From Treponema sp. (GTDB taxonomy: Bacteria; Spirochaetota; Spirochaetia; Treponematales; Breznakiellaceae), in the NCBI GenBank assembly GCA_031267685.1, contig JAIRYV010000064.1, forward strand, positions 1 to 64,000: DNA of 64,000 bases, read 5' to 3'. Made by a program: the position numbers and the translations under genes. Below the pieces are notes generated by a model. It worked only from the letters and a program-made list of their open reading frames with translations. It searched no databases and was not told the origin of the DNA. How positions within the stretch are numbered: the stretch's first letter is position 1; each line of letters begins with the position of its first letter. Shown here piece by piece: positions 53,686 through 63,396 of the stretch.

Positions 53686-55050
53686 TTAGGCAGAAACGGT
53701 GTGTATCTTCTCGCCCCTCATAATACGGAACAACGGACGGCTCAATGCAATAGCAATACCTGTGGTGAGTATATCAGCGGCGGGCTGCGCCCAGATAAAA
53801 CCATTGAAGGCGAAAAAGTAATTCAGCAGGTAAAGCAAGGGAACATAGAACAAAAGTTGCCGCCCTAAGGTGATGATCATGGCCTGAACAGACTTACCGA
53901 ATGACTGAAACGATACCATGAGCGTTATCTGGGAGCCAATAAACGGCAGTCCCCACACAAACGTATGCATTATTGCCCGTCCAGCCTCAACGGTGGAGTT
54001 ATCATTGATAAAGACCTTGATAAACGCATCACCCAGCAGGCGGAGGATGATGCTTCCGGCTATACAGACCACTGTTGCGTATAGCATCGTGAGTTTGAAG
54101 CCTTTGCGGAGCCGTGTGTAGTTTTTTGCGCCGTAATTAAACCCGGCAAAGGGCTGATAGCCCTGTACGAGTGCAAAGACGAGCATGAAACACAAGCTGG
54201 CGATCCGCATTTGGACACCGATCCCAGCAACTACGAAGTCGCCATAGCTTGCTGCTATGCGGTTTCCCAGTATATTTGAAACGCTCATGATGATGTTACT
54301 CAGTCCTGCGGGGAGGCCGATGGACAGGATTTGAAACAGTATTGTTTTATTTGGTTTGCAATCTGCGGGTTTGACTGAAAGTACTGTTTTTTTCGAGAGG
54401 AAGTAGCGTAGAGCGTAGATAAATGAGGCGGCCTGTCCTGCGACTGTTGCCCATGCTGCCCCTGCTGTTCCCATGTGAAGCAGCAAAATCAGGATGGGGT
54501 CAAGCACGATGTTCAGCACAATACCGATGAGCATAGTTATCATTGCCTTGTTAGTGGCGCCTTCGCTCCTCATCTGGCCGCTTAACACGGTTCCTGCCAC
54601 TGCTATAGGTATGAAGCTATTTATCACGGAGAAGTAATCTGCTGTGTAGGCAAATGTTGCGTCGCTTGTGCCGATGAGCCTGAGTACTGGTGTTTGGAAA
54701 ATCAGCAGTATGACTGCCAAAAAAAGCCCCGTGCCAATGGAGGCGTAAAAAGACACGGAGGATGTATACCGTGCCGTGTCGATGTGTTTTGCGCCGAGCA
54801 TACGGGAAATATAACTGGACCCGCCTGTGGCGAATATGTTGCCCACTGCTTGTGAGAGCATGAACAGAGGGAATGCGAGTGAGACCGCTGCCACCATGTT
54901 AGGGTCTCCGGTTTGGCCGATAAAGAACATGTCGGTCATGTTGTAAATTGCCTGAGCGAGCATAGCCGCGACCATAGGCAAAGCAAGGCGAATAATAGCC
55001 GCTCCGACTGGGGCGGTTTCCATGAGTTCAATGCCTGTATACTTTTTCAC
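53686..55050 (-). CDS. MATE family multidrug efflux transporter
   Basis: 454 residues from a GTG at 55050 with a strong AAAGGAG (an upstream ATG at 55080 lacks one). Twelve predicted helices in two similar halves, with the family segments AIYNMTDMFFIGQTGD, GGSSYISRMLGAK and QGYQPFAGFNYGAK. An Na+- or H+-driven drug exporter of the DinF/NorM-like (DMT-type MepA) group. It is co-transcribed with the MarR gene 19 bp upstream. Confidence 0.93.
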   Translation of the reverse strand: MKKYTGIELMETAPVGAAIIRLALPMVAAMLAQAIYNMTDMFFIGQTGDPNMVAAVSLAFPLFMLSQAVGNIFATGGSSYISRMLGAKHIDTARYTSSVSFYASIGTGLFLAVILLIFQTPVLRLIGTSDATFAYTADYFSVINSFIPIAVAGTVLSGQMRSEGATNKAMITMLIGIVLNIVLDPILILLLHMGTAGAAWATVAGQAASFIYALRYFLSKKTVLSVKPADCKPNKTILFQILSIGLPAGLSNIIMSVSNILGNRIAASYGDFVVAGIGVQMRIASLCFMLVFALVQGYQPFAGFNYGAKNYTRLRKGFKLTMLYATVVCIAGSIILRLLGDAFIKVFINDNSTVEAGRAIMHTFVWGLPFIGSQITLMVSFQSFGKSVQAMIITLGRQLLFYVPLLYLLNYFFAFNGFIWAQPAADILTTGIAIALSRPLFRIMRGEKIHTVSA

Positions 55051-55069
55051 GTTTATCTCCTTTTTTGTG

Positions 55070-55513
55070 TTAAAGTTCATTAGTTTCTTCTACAATTTTA
55101 GCAAAACGGTTAAAGAGGCTTATAAGGAGGCGTGTGTCGTTTTCACCGAAGCGCTGAATGATGCTGGCAAAATAGGCTTCTACTTTTGTATCTATTGCAG
55201 CAACTGTTTTGCGGCCTTTTGCGGTAAGGCTGAGGAGCCGCTTGCGCCGGTTGGTGTTATCCAGTTCGCGGGTAATATAGCCCTTTTCCTCTAATGCGCC
55301 TAATGTCTGGGAAACGGCGGATTTTGAGACGTGAAAATCTTCTTCAAGATCGCTGAACCGGTCGATGCTGCCCTCGCTAATTTTTTTTAATAGCACTGTT
55401 TCTATGACATTGAGGTCATGCTTACTGCCACTGTTCTTGTGGAGAATAGAAATCTTTATTCGTTTGAATCGTAAGAAGGTTTCCATTAGTTCTTTTTTAA
55501 GCTGTTCGTCCAT
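55070..55513 (-). CDS. MarR family transcriptional regulator
   Basis: 147 residues from ATG 55513 (GGAGG upstream). Winged helix with LEEDFHVSKSAVSQTLGALEEKGYI as the recognition region and the wing RELDNTNRRKRLLSLTAKG, helices for dimerisation at both ends. It probably represses the following MATE pump gene and itself in response to a ligand. Confidence 0.93.
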   Translation of the reverse strand: MDEQLKKELMETFLRFKRIKISILHKNSGSKHDLNVIETVLLKKISEGSIDRFSDLEEDFHVSKSAVSQTLGALEEKGYITRELDNTNRRKRLLSLTAKGRKTVAAIDTKVEAYFASIIQRFGENDTRLLISLFNRFAKIVEETNEL

Positions 55514-55574
55514 GTATTCTTCCTCCATTAAGCGAAGTGCGCGCACTCCTGGTGTTTAGAACGTTCTCCTCTGA

Positions 55575-55630
55575 AACTGTTTAATCTCTAAACTGTTTTA
55601 AGTATAAACAATATAGTATTGATACGTCAA
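55575..55630 (-). promoter_or_regulatory. Promoter of the marR-MATE operon with repeat operator
   Basis: On the minus strand TTGACG and TATACT are 18 bp apart (55601-55630). Two direct AAACTGTTT copies (near 55575 and 55591 on the + strand) lie just downstream of the -10 and could be regulator sites. Confidence 0.5.
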
Positions 55631-55810
55631 GCACGGATCTGGTCAAACCTCTGCTTGATGATCCGTCAGACTGGTGCCTGTCGTCAGCAAAGACAGGCTC
55701 GCGCTGCTCATGGCTTCATCATGTTAATCGTCTCAGATACGTTTTCACTTGACAAGCTCTCTTTCATCCATATGATATATTCGCCAAAAAGGAGGCATTA
55801 GATATGCATA

Positions 55811-56287
55811 ATGCGATACCACAAGGTTAAGAATATTGTTCAAAGTGGTACAGTCATCATGTTTAACAATCCGGATGCGGAGTTGGTAACGGTAAGGCAG
55901 CGTGGTTTTGAGGATGCGGTCAGGGCTACTAGCATCAGCATTGTCTGTGGCGTGTATGCAGAACATGTCTTTTGGAGGAATGAAAAAATAAAAAACGGCT
56001 TTATTAATGCCATAGAGATGCTGAATGAAACGCAAGCCATGCTTGATTCATTCGGGATTAAGCGCCGTGCTGATGAGCATATAGCAAAACTGACTATGGC
56101 GGGACAGCAGCTTGTGGAGATTATCAAAGCAGGCATCAACATCAAACAGATACGCTTGTTTATGTATGTGTTTTCTGGCATCATGGCTTCTGTTACTGGC
56201 GTGATTCTTTTGGCGCGCACCTATTCTGGGTGCTTGGCAAACGGCAATGGCCGAGTGTTGACTATGGGCATATCATTGGCGGCGTGA
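55811..56287 (+). pseudogene. Sugar ABC transporter remnant (RbsA part fused to RbsC part)
   Basis: The frame joins two unrelated pieces. Residues ~45-105 (ENEKIKNGFIN, then TMAGQQLVEIIKAG) match the RbsA-type ATPase around its signature, and residues ~108-140 (INIKQIRLFMYVFSGIMASVTGVILLAR) match an internal region of RbsC-type permeases. A large deletion has fused the two; the permease sequence then goes out of frame (GHIIGGVIT in another frame). Not functional. Confidence 0.6.
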
Positions 56288-56289
56288 TC

Positions 56290-56694
56290 ACAGTACCAAC
56301 GCTCTCTTGCTGAGACTGTTGTGGTTGTGTCTCCAACGTTTGTTCTCGGTGGAGGTGATGTGAAGGCGAGTCATAGGGTGATATAGTCCATCTGCTGCCG
56401 CATAAATGGAAAGAGGCGCCTTGAAGCTTCCCTGTGTGGGAAGCGTTTGAGATAGCCCACGAGCTAGACATACGCTATACGCCCAAACAGGGTAGTTGGC
56501 TTGACCGAGCGGAGATAGCATTGAGCGCGATGAGTAGCCACTGTTTAGACGGCCGGATAGAGACCCAGGAGGATCTCTCAAGAGAGCTTGAGGCATGGCA
56601 ATTTGACCGCGATACAAACGGGAAAACGGTTACGTGGCGGTTTACGACAGAATATGCCTGGATAAAGCTGCGCCGTTTATATCCGCCCTTTTAG
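56290..56694 (+). pseudogene. IS630-type transposase remnant
   Basis: The frame from about 56434 encodes the C-terminal DDE part: IRYTPKQGSWLDRAEIALSA, ETQEDLSRELEAW and VTWRFTTEYAWIKLRRLYP, with the last catalytic acidic residue in the AEI segment. The preceding ~140 bp hold out-of-frame fragments (EASLWEAFE is shifted). N-terminal helix-turn-helix and the first Asp are missing, and no terminal inverted repeats were found. Confidence 0.75.
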
Positions 56695-56775
56695 TTCACT
56701 CAGTCTACTCGTTTAGGTCTCTGGCACTGTCGCGCCAATACTTGAGATGATAGAGAATACCGGCTATGATGAGCT

Positions 56776-57888
56776 ATGGCAAAACGAAAGCCGGTGTCTG
56801 ACACCGCCGCGTCTTTAGCGCAAACAGTTCCAGCACTTGTGCCGGAGACAGGTATTGTACATTCTGAGCATCCTCTTGCGCCTGAGGAGCGGGATATAGA
56901 TATGCCGCTCCGTCCCCAGTCGCTCAAAGATTTTCTGGGGCAGGCAAAGCTCAAGAAAAATCTCGCTATTTTTATAAATGCGGCTAAACAGCGTGGCGAA
57001 AGTCTGGACCACCTCTTCCTCAATGGCCCGCCCGGATTGGGAAAAACCACGCTTGCCCAAGTGGTGGCGCATGAGTTGAATGTCGATTTTAAGCAAACTT
57101 CGGCGCCAGCACTGGATAAGCCCAAAGACCTGGCCGGTATTCTCACAACCGTTACCGAAAAAACGGTGTTCTTTATTGATGAGATACACCGTCTGAAGCC
57201 CGCTATTGAAGAAATGTTGTATATAGCGATGGAAGACTATGAGCTTGACTGGATCATCGGTCAGGGAGCGAGCGCCCGTACCTTGCGTATCTCGATACCG
57301 CCGTTCACGCTCATTGGCGCGACCACAAAAGCAGGCAATGTCTCAAGCCCGCTCATCGACCGTTTTGGGATAAACTGTCGCTTCTCATTCTACGAACAAG
57401 CTGATATGGAGGCCATACTGCGTCGTTCCGCTGGCATACTCAAGACAAGGATAGACAACGATGCCGCTACCCTGCTTGCTGCATCGTCCCGAGGCACACC
57501 GCGTGTAGCCAACCTTTTACTACGCCGGATGCGTGATTTCGCCTTGTTTATGGGACAAGAGTCCATCACTACTGAGGTAGTACAAGAAGGGCTGAAACGC
57601 CTGGAGATCGACGCGCTGGGGCTTGAACAGCAGGATCGCGAGATACTGCGCGTCATCATTGAGCGCTACAACGGCGGGCCGGTCGGTGCGGAAACCCTCG
57701 CTATCAGCGTCGGTGAGGTGGTTGATACCCTCGAAGATTATTACGAGCCATACCTGATTCAGGCAGGTTTGTTACAGCGCACACCGCGAGGTAGACTGGT
57801 TACCGAGCTTGCATATCGTCATCTTAATCTGTATCGGCAACAGGGAGATTTTTTTAATAAAAATGAAAACAGTGGACTTTTATTTTGA
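56776..57888 (+). CDS. ruvB: Holliday junction branch migration DNA helicase RuvB
   Basis: 370 residues. Conserved start of the family [11 protein letters not shown], Walker [10 protein letters not shown] (near 83), Walker B FIDEIHRL, sensor 1 [18 protein letters not shown] and the C-terminal winged helix ([40 protein letters not shown]). It has an N-terminal extension of ~35 residues. The AAA+ motor drives junction migration with RuvA, not encoded here. It overlaps queA by 26 nt. Confidence 0.97.
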   Translation: MAKRKPVSDTAASLAQTVPALVPETGIVHSEHPLAPEERDIDMPLRPQSLKDFLGQAKLKKNLAIFINAAKQRGESLDHLFLNGPPGLGKTTLAQVVAHELNVDFKQTSAPALDKPKDLAGILTTVTEKTVFFIDEIHRLKPAIEEMLYIAMEDYELDWIIGQGASARTLRISIPPFTLIGATTKAGNVSSPLIDRFGINCRFSFYEQADMEAILRRSAGILKTRIDNDAATLLAASSRGTPRVANLLLRRMRDFALFMGQESITTEVVQEGLKRLEIDALGLEQQDREILRVIIERYNGGPVGAETLAISVGEVVDTLEDYYEPYLIQAGLLQRTPRGRLVTELAYRHLNLYRQQGDFFNKNENSGLLF

Positions 57889-58915
57889 CCTGCCAGAGGC
57901 ACTAATCGCCCAGACTCCGCCAGAAACCCGTGGGCAGAGCAGGCTTATGACCCTTGACCGCGTAACAGGCGCACGCGCTCACCATAGTGTAAGCGATTTA
58001 CCCAAATTGCTTGACCCGCGTTCTCTCCTCGTGTTCAACGATTCGCGGGTACGCAAGGCACGGGTTTTTGCTGTCTCAAAAGAAACCAGCGCACGGGTTG
58101 AGTTTCTCCTTATCAAGGCCATTGACCCGCATACGTGGCAGGTTCTTGTTCAACGCGCCAAGCGACGACATGGGAGCTATGTGTTTACCGCTGCCACTGT
58201 TGCCGATACCCGTGAGGCTGAAATCATTGCCAATGATAGCGCCGAACCACGTCTACTCCGTTTTGATAAACCTATTGATGAACAATGGCTTGACCGCTAT
58301 GGGCATGTCCCTTTGCCGCCCTACATCAAGCGCGAAGACAGTTCCGCCGACAGCGAGCGTTACCAGACTATATACGCCCGGCACATTGGTTCAGCCGCCG
58401 CGCCCACTGCGGGTCTGCACTTTACCACAGCGCTCCTCGACGCTCTCCATGAACGCGGTGTTGAGACCGCCTTTGTTACCTTGCATGTTGGCCTGGGGAC
58501 ATTCCTGCCGGTACGTAGCGAATACGTCGAGGAACATCGTATGCACGAAGAAGCCTATTCTATAGAAGAAAACACCGCACGACAGATCAGCTGCGCACAA
58601 CAGGAAGGGCGTCCACTTGTGGCAATTGGAACGACAAGCCTGCGCGTGCTTGAGTCCGCGTGGGTGTCTGGCACTGCCAGCGATGGGTATGGCCATCTTC
58701 AGGCTGGAGAAGGCGCAACCTCGATCTTCATCTATCCGGGTTATCGGTTTAAGGCTGTTGACGCCCTGTTCACAAACTTCCACACACCGCAATCCTCCTT
58801 GCTCATGCTGGTTTCTGCTTTCGCAGGCCGTGATATGATCCTTGAGAGCTATGCCGAGGCGGTGCGTAACGGCTACCGTTTCTTTAGCTATGGAGACGCC
58901 ATGCTCATTCGCTAG
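57863..58915 (+). CDS. queA: S-adenosylmethionine:tRNA ribosyltransferase-isomerase QueA
   Basis: 350 residues from ATG 57863 (frame open 18 codons further, inside ruvB). Family motifs include [12 protein letters not shown] at the start, [29 protein letters not shown] and [10 protein letters not shown], with the C-terminal [19 protein letters not shown]. It makes epoxyqueuosine in the anticodon wobble position from preQ1. The ruvB-queA pairing is common in bacteria. Confidence 0.97.
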   Translation: MKTVDFYFDLPEALIAQTPPETRGQSRLMTLDRVTGARAHHSVSDLPKLLDPRSLLVFNDSRVRKARVFAVSKETSARVEFLLIKAIDPHTWQVLVQRAKRRHGSYVFTAATVADTREAEIIANDSAEPRLLRFDKPIDEQWLDRYGHVPLPPYIKREDSSADSERYQTIYARHIGSAAAPTAGLHFTTALLDALHERGVETAFVTLHVGLGTFLPVRSEYVEEHRMHEEAYSIEENTARQISCAQQEGRPLVAIGTTSLRVLESAWVSGTASDGYGHLQAGEGATSIFIYPGYRFKAVDALFTNFHTPQSSLLMLVSAFAGRDMILESYAEAVRNGYRFFSYGDAMLIR

Positions 58916-58924
58916 GCATCCGGC

Positions 58925-59740
58925 TTACAGCACAAACTTGAAGAAACGCAGTACCTCACGGTAGTCCGTAGCTGAGAAGCCAATAGTCTTTTCGTCAATG
59001 GCGAAAGCCATAGGATACAGGCTGTTCCGAAACGCCTTCTTGTGCGTGGAGTAGCGCACGCGTACATCGAAGCTGTTCGGCATAGGTACAGCGCAGGTTT
59101 TCATGCCGTCGCTGATGAACTTCTTCACCGCTAAACACATCTCTTCTTTTATATAAGCAACAGCGTCATTGGGGTGTATACTGATAACCGCCGCGCCATA
59201 TCCTTCGTTAGTAGCCACGGTCCTTATGCCCGGTATAAAACCGCGGGCGAATTCACAGAGTGCCGCATCACCACTGAGGAAGATCACCGGCACGCCGAGG
59301 CTCCCTGCCGCATAACTGAATATGAGGAACTCACTGGTCCTGACGCCGTTAATCGTAATCTCGTCGATACTGGTGTTCATGGTATGCGCCAGCGGATTGC
59401 CGTTGGCATACGCCGGCGAGTGGTAGCCAGTGAACGCCAATGCGTCGAAGCCCTCCTGCAAGCCGTCAACCATGGAATACAGCCCACCGCTCCATTCCCG
59501 CCCCAGTCGCACTCCACGCGGCAGTTCCGTGGGAATGATGTTACGGGCGGTATCATGTGCGTCTTTCACAAGTATTTTATCCGCGCCGCCCTCTGTCGCG
59601 CCCATACACGCCGCCGCCACTTCTCGTGTCATTTGCTCCCGAAAGTAGTCATACCAGCGCCCACCCTTGTCGTAATCGGTCTCGTCCCAATGTGTGATCC
59701 CACACGTTCCTTCCATATCACTGGAAATAAAGAGCTTCAC
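58925..59740 (-). CDS. M55 family D-aminopeptidase (DppA-like)
   Basis: 271 residues. Metal-binding DMEG near residue 8, VKDAHDTARN near 58, and H104-like FTGYHSPA follow the M55 pattern, with the later HTMNTSIDEI and FLSGDAALCEFA regions. The enzymes release D-amino acids from peptides, for example in peptidoglycan peptide recycling. Converges with queA at a 9-bp gap; stands alone. Confidence 0.92.
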   Translation of the reverse strand: MKLFISSDMEGTCGITHWDETDYDKGGRWYDYFREQMTREVAAACMGATEGGADKILVKDAHDTARNIIPTELPRGVRLGREWSGGLYSMVDGLQEGFDALAFTGYHSPAYANGNPLAHTMNTSIDEITINGVRTSEFLIFSYAAGSLGVPVIFLSGDAALCEFARGFIPGIRTVATNEGYGAAVISIHPNDAVAYIKEEMCLAVKKFISDGMKTCAVPMPNSFDVRVRYSTHKKAFRNSLYPMAFAIDEKTIGFSATDYREVLRFFKFVL

Positions 59741-59875
59741 TACAAACTCCTATTTGCTTAATACTAAGCCACCACATGAAACACGACAAGCCACTTTTAT
59801 CACGGTGGGTTATGGTGTCACACCGATCACAAGCGTTTAGTGCCAGACACCTCCAGACACTCCCACGCTATGGAC

Positions 59876-60631
59876 CTATTCGTAGTCCACGACAGTCGCC
59901 CACTTGAGCAGAATGTCGCGCTCTTCTAGTTTGCCTTTCACAAGTTGGGAAGCAGACACTATTGGTATCCACTTCTCCACATGCTGACGGGCGGTGTCGG
60001 TCTTCTTGCAGAACAAGGAAAGGTACTGCTTGGCAAGATCGCCGCGACCTTGGAGAGTGAAGAGCAGAAAGGTACGCGCCGCGCCCGCCGCTGGATCGCC
60101 CTGAGTGGCGTGCGCCCAATCAATGGTGTATGCCTCGTCCTTGTCCGTGATCACAATGTTGCTGGGGTTAAAGTCACCGTGACAGAGCTGGTCGAGGTCA
60201 GGCAGGCTGTCCAGGCGGGTGTGCAATTCATAACGCTGAGTGGCATCAAGACCGCTCTGGCGTATCTTGGTGTGCATCTTCTCTTTGTGGCGTTTCAAGC
60301 CCGGGGCTGAGAAGCCCTGAGTATTGATTTGAATCTCAACGAAACGTTCCAGGTACTCAGCGGTTTTATCCGGGTTCTGCTTCATAAACTCATAAAGCGT
60401 TGTTCCCTCAATGTACTCAACGACAAGTGTCCATGTGCCATTGATTCTGCTTACTTCGATCAGATGCGGGACCGCTAAGCCGGTCTCGCCGACATACGCG
60501 AGATTCAGCGCCTCGTTCAACACATTGGCCGCTGAAAAATCTTCATTGAAGACTTTTATGGTCTTGTCGCCATCGCGATAGATTTTTTTGTTTGGTCTCT
60601 CTGCAATGAGATTGTTAAGGTTGTAACTCAT
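59876..60631 (-). CDS. Aminoglycoside phosphotransferase-family kinase (TIGR02172-like)
   Basis: 251 residues. Kinase-like fold with the catalytic loop CHGDFNPSNIV (near 154) and metal-binding IDWAHATQGDP (near 170); the N-terminal lobe has the strand-Lys pair (KTIKVFNEDF). Such proteins phosphorylate small molecules of varied kind; drug resistance should not be assumed. Starts at ATG overlapping the adhE stop by 4 nt, so probably made together with AdhE. Confidence 0.85.
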   Translation of the reverse strand: MSYNLNNLIAERPNKKIYRDGDKTIKVFNEDFSAANVLNEALNLAYVGETGLAVPHLIEVSRINGTWTLVVEYIEGTTLYEFMKQNPDKTAEYLERFVEIQINTQGFSAPGLKRHKEKMHTKIRQSGLDATQRYELHTRLDSLPDLDQLCHGDFNPSNIVITDKDEAYTIDWAHATQGDPAAGAARTFLLFTLQGRGDLAKQYLSLFCKKTDTARQHVEKWIPIVSASQLVKGKLEERDILLKWATVVDYE

Positions 60632-63276
60632 ACAGCCGCTCCTTGTAACAACTTGCTTGCCGCTTCGCTATCTCTGCCATAGTAGGCGTTGAGATACATC
60701 TGTTTGATTTCAGCGATCAGGGGGTAACGGGGGTTTGTACCGGTACATTGATCGTCAAAAGCCTTCTCGCTCATATCATCAAGGCGTTCAAGGAAGTTCT
60801 GCTCGTCAATGCCATAGTCCTTGATGGTTTTCTTGATGCCTATCGTGTCTTTCAGCTTTTCAACAGCCTTGATGAGCGATTCCAGTTTTTCTTTGTCGTC
60901 CTTGCCCTTGAGTCCCAGAAACTCAGCGACTTCACCATAGCGGCGCAGAGTATGTGGGTGGTCGTACTGAGGGAAGGTTCCCATCTTGGACGGAACTTCG
61001 CAGGCATTGAAATGAAGCACTTCGCTAATGAGAAGCGCGTTGGCAATGCCATGGGGGATGTGGTGGAACGCGCCGAGCTTGTGCGCCATGGAGTGACAGA
61101 CACCGAGAAAGGCGTTGGCAAAGGCCATGCCCGCGATGGTTGCCGCATCCGCCATTTTCTCGCGGGCTACCGGATCATTCGGGCCGTTGTTGTATGCAGC
61201 CGGGAGGTAATCGAAGATGAGGCGCATGGCGCGTAAAGCCAAGGCGTCAGTATAATCCGTGGCCACCATTGAGGCGTAGGCTTCAAGCGCGTGGGTAAGA
61301 GCATCAATGCCAGAGGCACTCGTCAAGCCTTTAGGCGCGTTCATCATGAGGTCTGCGTCAACGATTGCCATATCAGGCAGCAGTTCATAGTCGGCAAGCG
61401 GGTACTTGATGCCACTCGTTTCATCGGTGATGACAGCGAATGGTGTAACTTCGCTTCCAGTGCCGGCTGAGGTGGGGATGGCAATGAAGTAGGCTTTTTC
61501 GCCCATCTTCGGGAACGTGTAGACACGCTTCCTGATGTCGATAAAGCGCATTGCCATGTCCTGGAAGTTGGCTTCGGGGTGTTCGTAGAGTACCCACATA
61601 ATTTTGCCCGCATCCATAGCCGAACCCCCGCCAAGCGCGATGATCACGTCTGGCTCGAACTGGGTCATAAGCGCAGCGCCTTCACGGGCGCACGCCAGCG
61701 TGGGATCAGGCGCTACATTGAAGAACACCGAGTAAACTATACCCAATTCGTCAAGTTTGTCGGTAACTGCTTTGGTATAACCATTCTTATAAAGAAAGGA
61801 ATCAGTAACAACAAAGGCGCGTTTCTTACCCATGACATCCTTGAGTTCGTTAAGAGCCACAGGCAGACAGCCTTTCTTGGTATAGACTTTTTCAGGCATT
61901 CTGAACCACAGCATGTTTTTCCTCCGCTCCGCCACGATCTTGATATTGATGAGATGCTTTACCCCCACGTTTTCACCCACCGAGTTACCGCCCCAAGTGC
62001 CACACCCCAAGGTGAGTGAAGGCGGCAGCTTGAAGTTGTACAGATCGCCAATGCCGCCGTGAGACGAGGGCGTATTCACAAGTATACGGCAGGTCTTCAT
62101 GCGCTCACTAAATGCGGCAAGTTTTGTCTGCTGAGTATGCGCGTTGAGATACACCGATGCAGTATGCCCGTAACCACCATCTTTCACGAGGGAGTCGGCC
62201 TTGTTGAGCGCGTCCTCAAAGTCAGTGGCACGATAGAAGGCAAGCACGGGGGAGAGCTTCTCGTGGGCGAACTCTTCGACAAAGTCAACACGCTCTACTT
62301 CGCCAATGAGAATCTTGGTAGTGTCTGACACCGTAATGCCAGCGAGTCGAGCGATGGTCGCGGCTTTTTGTCCAACGATCTTCGCGTTCAACGCCCCGTT
62401 TATAATGATGGTCTTGCGGACTTTTTCAGTTTCTTCAGGAGAAAGGAAATAGCATCCACGCGCGGCGAATTCCTGCTTCACCCTATCGTATACATCGTTA
62501 AGAACGATGACCGACTGCTCGGACGCACAGATCATACCGTTGTCAAACGTTTTGGAATGGATGATCGAACTGACCGCGAGGAGTATATCCGCGCTATCAT
62601 CGATGATGGCAGGCGTATTCCCAGAACCTACGCCGAGAGCGGGCTTACCCGAAGAATAGGCGGCCTTCACCATGCCAGGGCCGCCTGTTGCCAGGATGAT
62701 ATCCGCATCTTTCATTATACGGTTAGTCAGTTCAAGTCCCGGCACATCGATCCAGGCGATGATCCCATCCGGCGCGCCCGCAGCAACCGCTGCCTCAAGC
62801 ACAATACGCGCAGCCTCATTAGTGCAGCCTTTTGCGCGTGGGTGCGGCGAGAAGATAATGCCGTTGCGCGTTTTCAGGGCAAGGAGCGCCTTGAAAATCG
62901 CAGTGGAAGTGGGATTAGTCGTGGGGATAACTGCCGCGATCACGCCGATAGGCTCGGCAATCTTCTTTATGCCATACACCGCGTCTTCCTCAATGACGCC
63001 GCAGGTCTGTGTGTTCCGGTAAGCATTGTAGATATACTCAGCCGCGAAGTGGTTTTTGATGACTTTATCCTCGATCACGCCCATACCGGTTTCCTGTACA
63101 GCCATTTTGGCGAGTGTGATGCGTGACTGGTTAGCAGCGTCCGCAGCAGCAAAGAAGATTTTGTCTACCTGCTCCTGAGTAAAGCCCGCAAAGATGCGCT
63201 GTGCTTCCCGAACCCGCGTAAGGGCGCGTTCAAGACTAGCGACGTCTTCAACTGTTTCATACAGAGTCGAATTCAT
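60628..63276 (-). CDS. adhE: Bifunctional acetaldehyde-CoA/alcohol dehydrogenase AdhE
   Basis: 882 residues with AAAGGAGG before the ATG. The N-terminal aldehyde dehydrogenase half has the catalytic Cys in NGMICASEQSV (about 251) and the NAD site GVGSGNTPAII. The C-terminal iron-dependent alcohol dehydrogenase half has GGGSAMDAGKIMWVLYE, the GTGSEVTPFAVI segment and His ligands in HSMAHKLGAFHHIPHGIAN. It converts acetyl-CoA to ethanol with two NADH, as needed in mixed fermentation. Its promoter region carries a dyad that may be a Rex operator. Confidence 0.97.
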   Translation of the reverse strand: MNSTLYETVEDVASLERALTRVREAQRIFAGFTQEQVDKIFFAAADAANQSRITLAKMAVQETGMGVIEDKVIKNHFAAEYIYNAYRNTQTCGVIEEDAVYGIKKIAEPIGVIAAVIPTTNPTSTAIFKALLALKTRNGIIFSPHPRAKGCTNEAARIVLEAAVAAGAPDGIIAWIDVPGLELTNRIMKDADIILATGGPGMVKAAYSSGKPALGVGSGNTPAIIDDSADILLAVSSIIHSKTFDNGMICASEQSVIVLNDVYDRVKQEFAARGCYFLSPEETEKVRKTIIINGALNAKIVGQKAATIARLAGITVSDTTKILIGEVERVDFVEEFAHEKLSPVLAFYRATDFEDALNKADSLVKDGGYGHTASVYLNAHTQQTKLAAFSERMKTCRILVNTPSSHGGIGDLYNFKLPPSLTLGCGTWGGNSVGENVGVKHLINIKIVAERRKNMLWFRMPEKVYTKKGCLPVALNELKDVMGKKRAFVVTDSFLYKNGYTKAVTDKLDELGIVYSVFFNVAPDPTLACAREGAALMTQFEPDVIIALGGGSAMDAGKIMWVLYEHPEANFQDMAMRFIDIRKRVYTFPKMGEKAYFIAIPTSAGTGSEVTPFAVITDETSGIKYPLADYELLPDMAIVDADLMMNAPKGLTSASGIDALTHALEAYASMVATDYTDALALRAMRLIFDYLPAAYNNGPNDPVAREKMADAATIAGMAFANAFLGVCHSMAHKLGAFHHIPHGIANALLISEVLHFNACEVPSKMGTFPQYDHPHTLRRYGEVAEFLGLKGKDDKEKLESLIKAVEKLKDTIGIKKTIKDYGIDEQNFLERLDDMSEKAFDDQCTGTNPRYPLIAEIKQMYLNAYYGRDSEAASKLLQGAAV

Positions 63277-63298
63277 ATTTGTTCCTCCTTTATTTGAA

Positions 63299-63318
63299 AT
63301 AGATACTTTTTTATCTAT
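63299..63318 (-). promoter_or_regulatory. Candidate Rex operator (ATAGATA-N6-TATCTAT)
   Basis: A perfect 7-6-7 dyad at the expected transcription start, just upstream of adhE. The spacing equals that of known Rex operators (TTGTNAN6TNACAA types), but the bases differ from the usual consensus. Confidence 0.4.
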
Positions 63319-63323
63319 AATGT

Positions 63324-63353
63324 AATATAGCTATAGGTAAGCAAAACCGTCAA
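63324..63353 (-). promoter_or_regulatory. Sigma70-type promoter of adhE
   Basis: Minus-strand TTGACG and TATATT with an 18-bp spacer; the predicted start falls in the 7-6-7 dyad. Confidence 0.5.
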
Positions 63354-63359
63354 TACCTT

Positions 63360-63391
63360 GTTTCAATCCACGCGCCCTTCATGGGCGCGAC
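63360..63391 (-). repeat. Solitary type I-C-like CRISPR repeat
   Basis: A single 32-bp element. On the minus strand it begins GTCGCGCCC, has the palindrome GGGCGC/GCGCCC, and ends GTGGATTGAAAC, the exact layout and length of type I-C CRISPR repeats. There is only one copy, with no spacers and no cas genes in the window. It sits 6 bp after adk and 7 bp before the -35 of adhE and could also act as adk's 3' hairpin. Confidence 0.7.
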
Positions 63392-63396
63392 TACCC

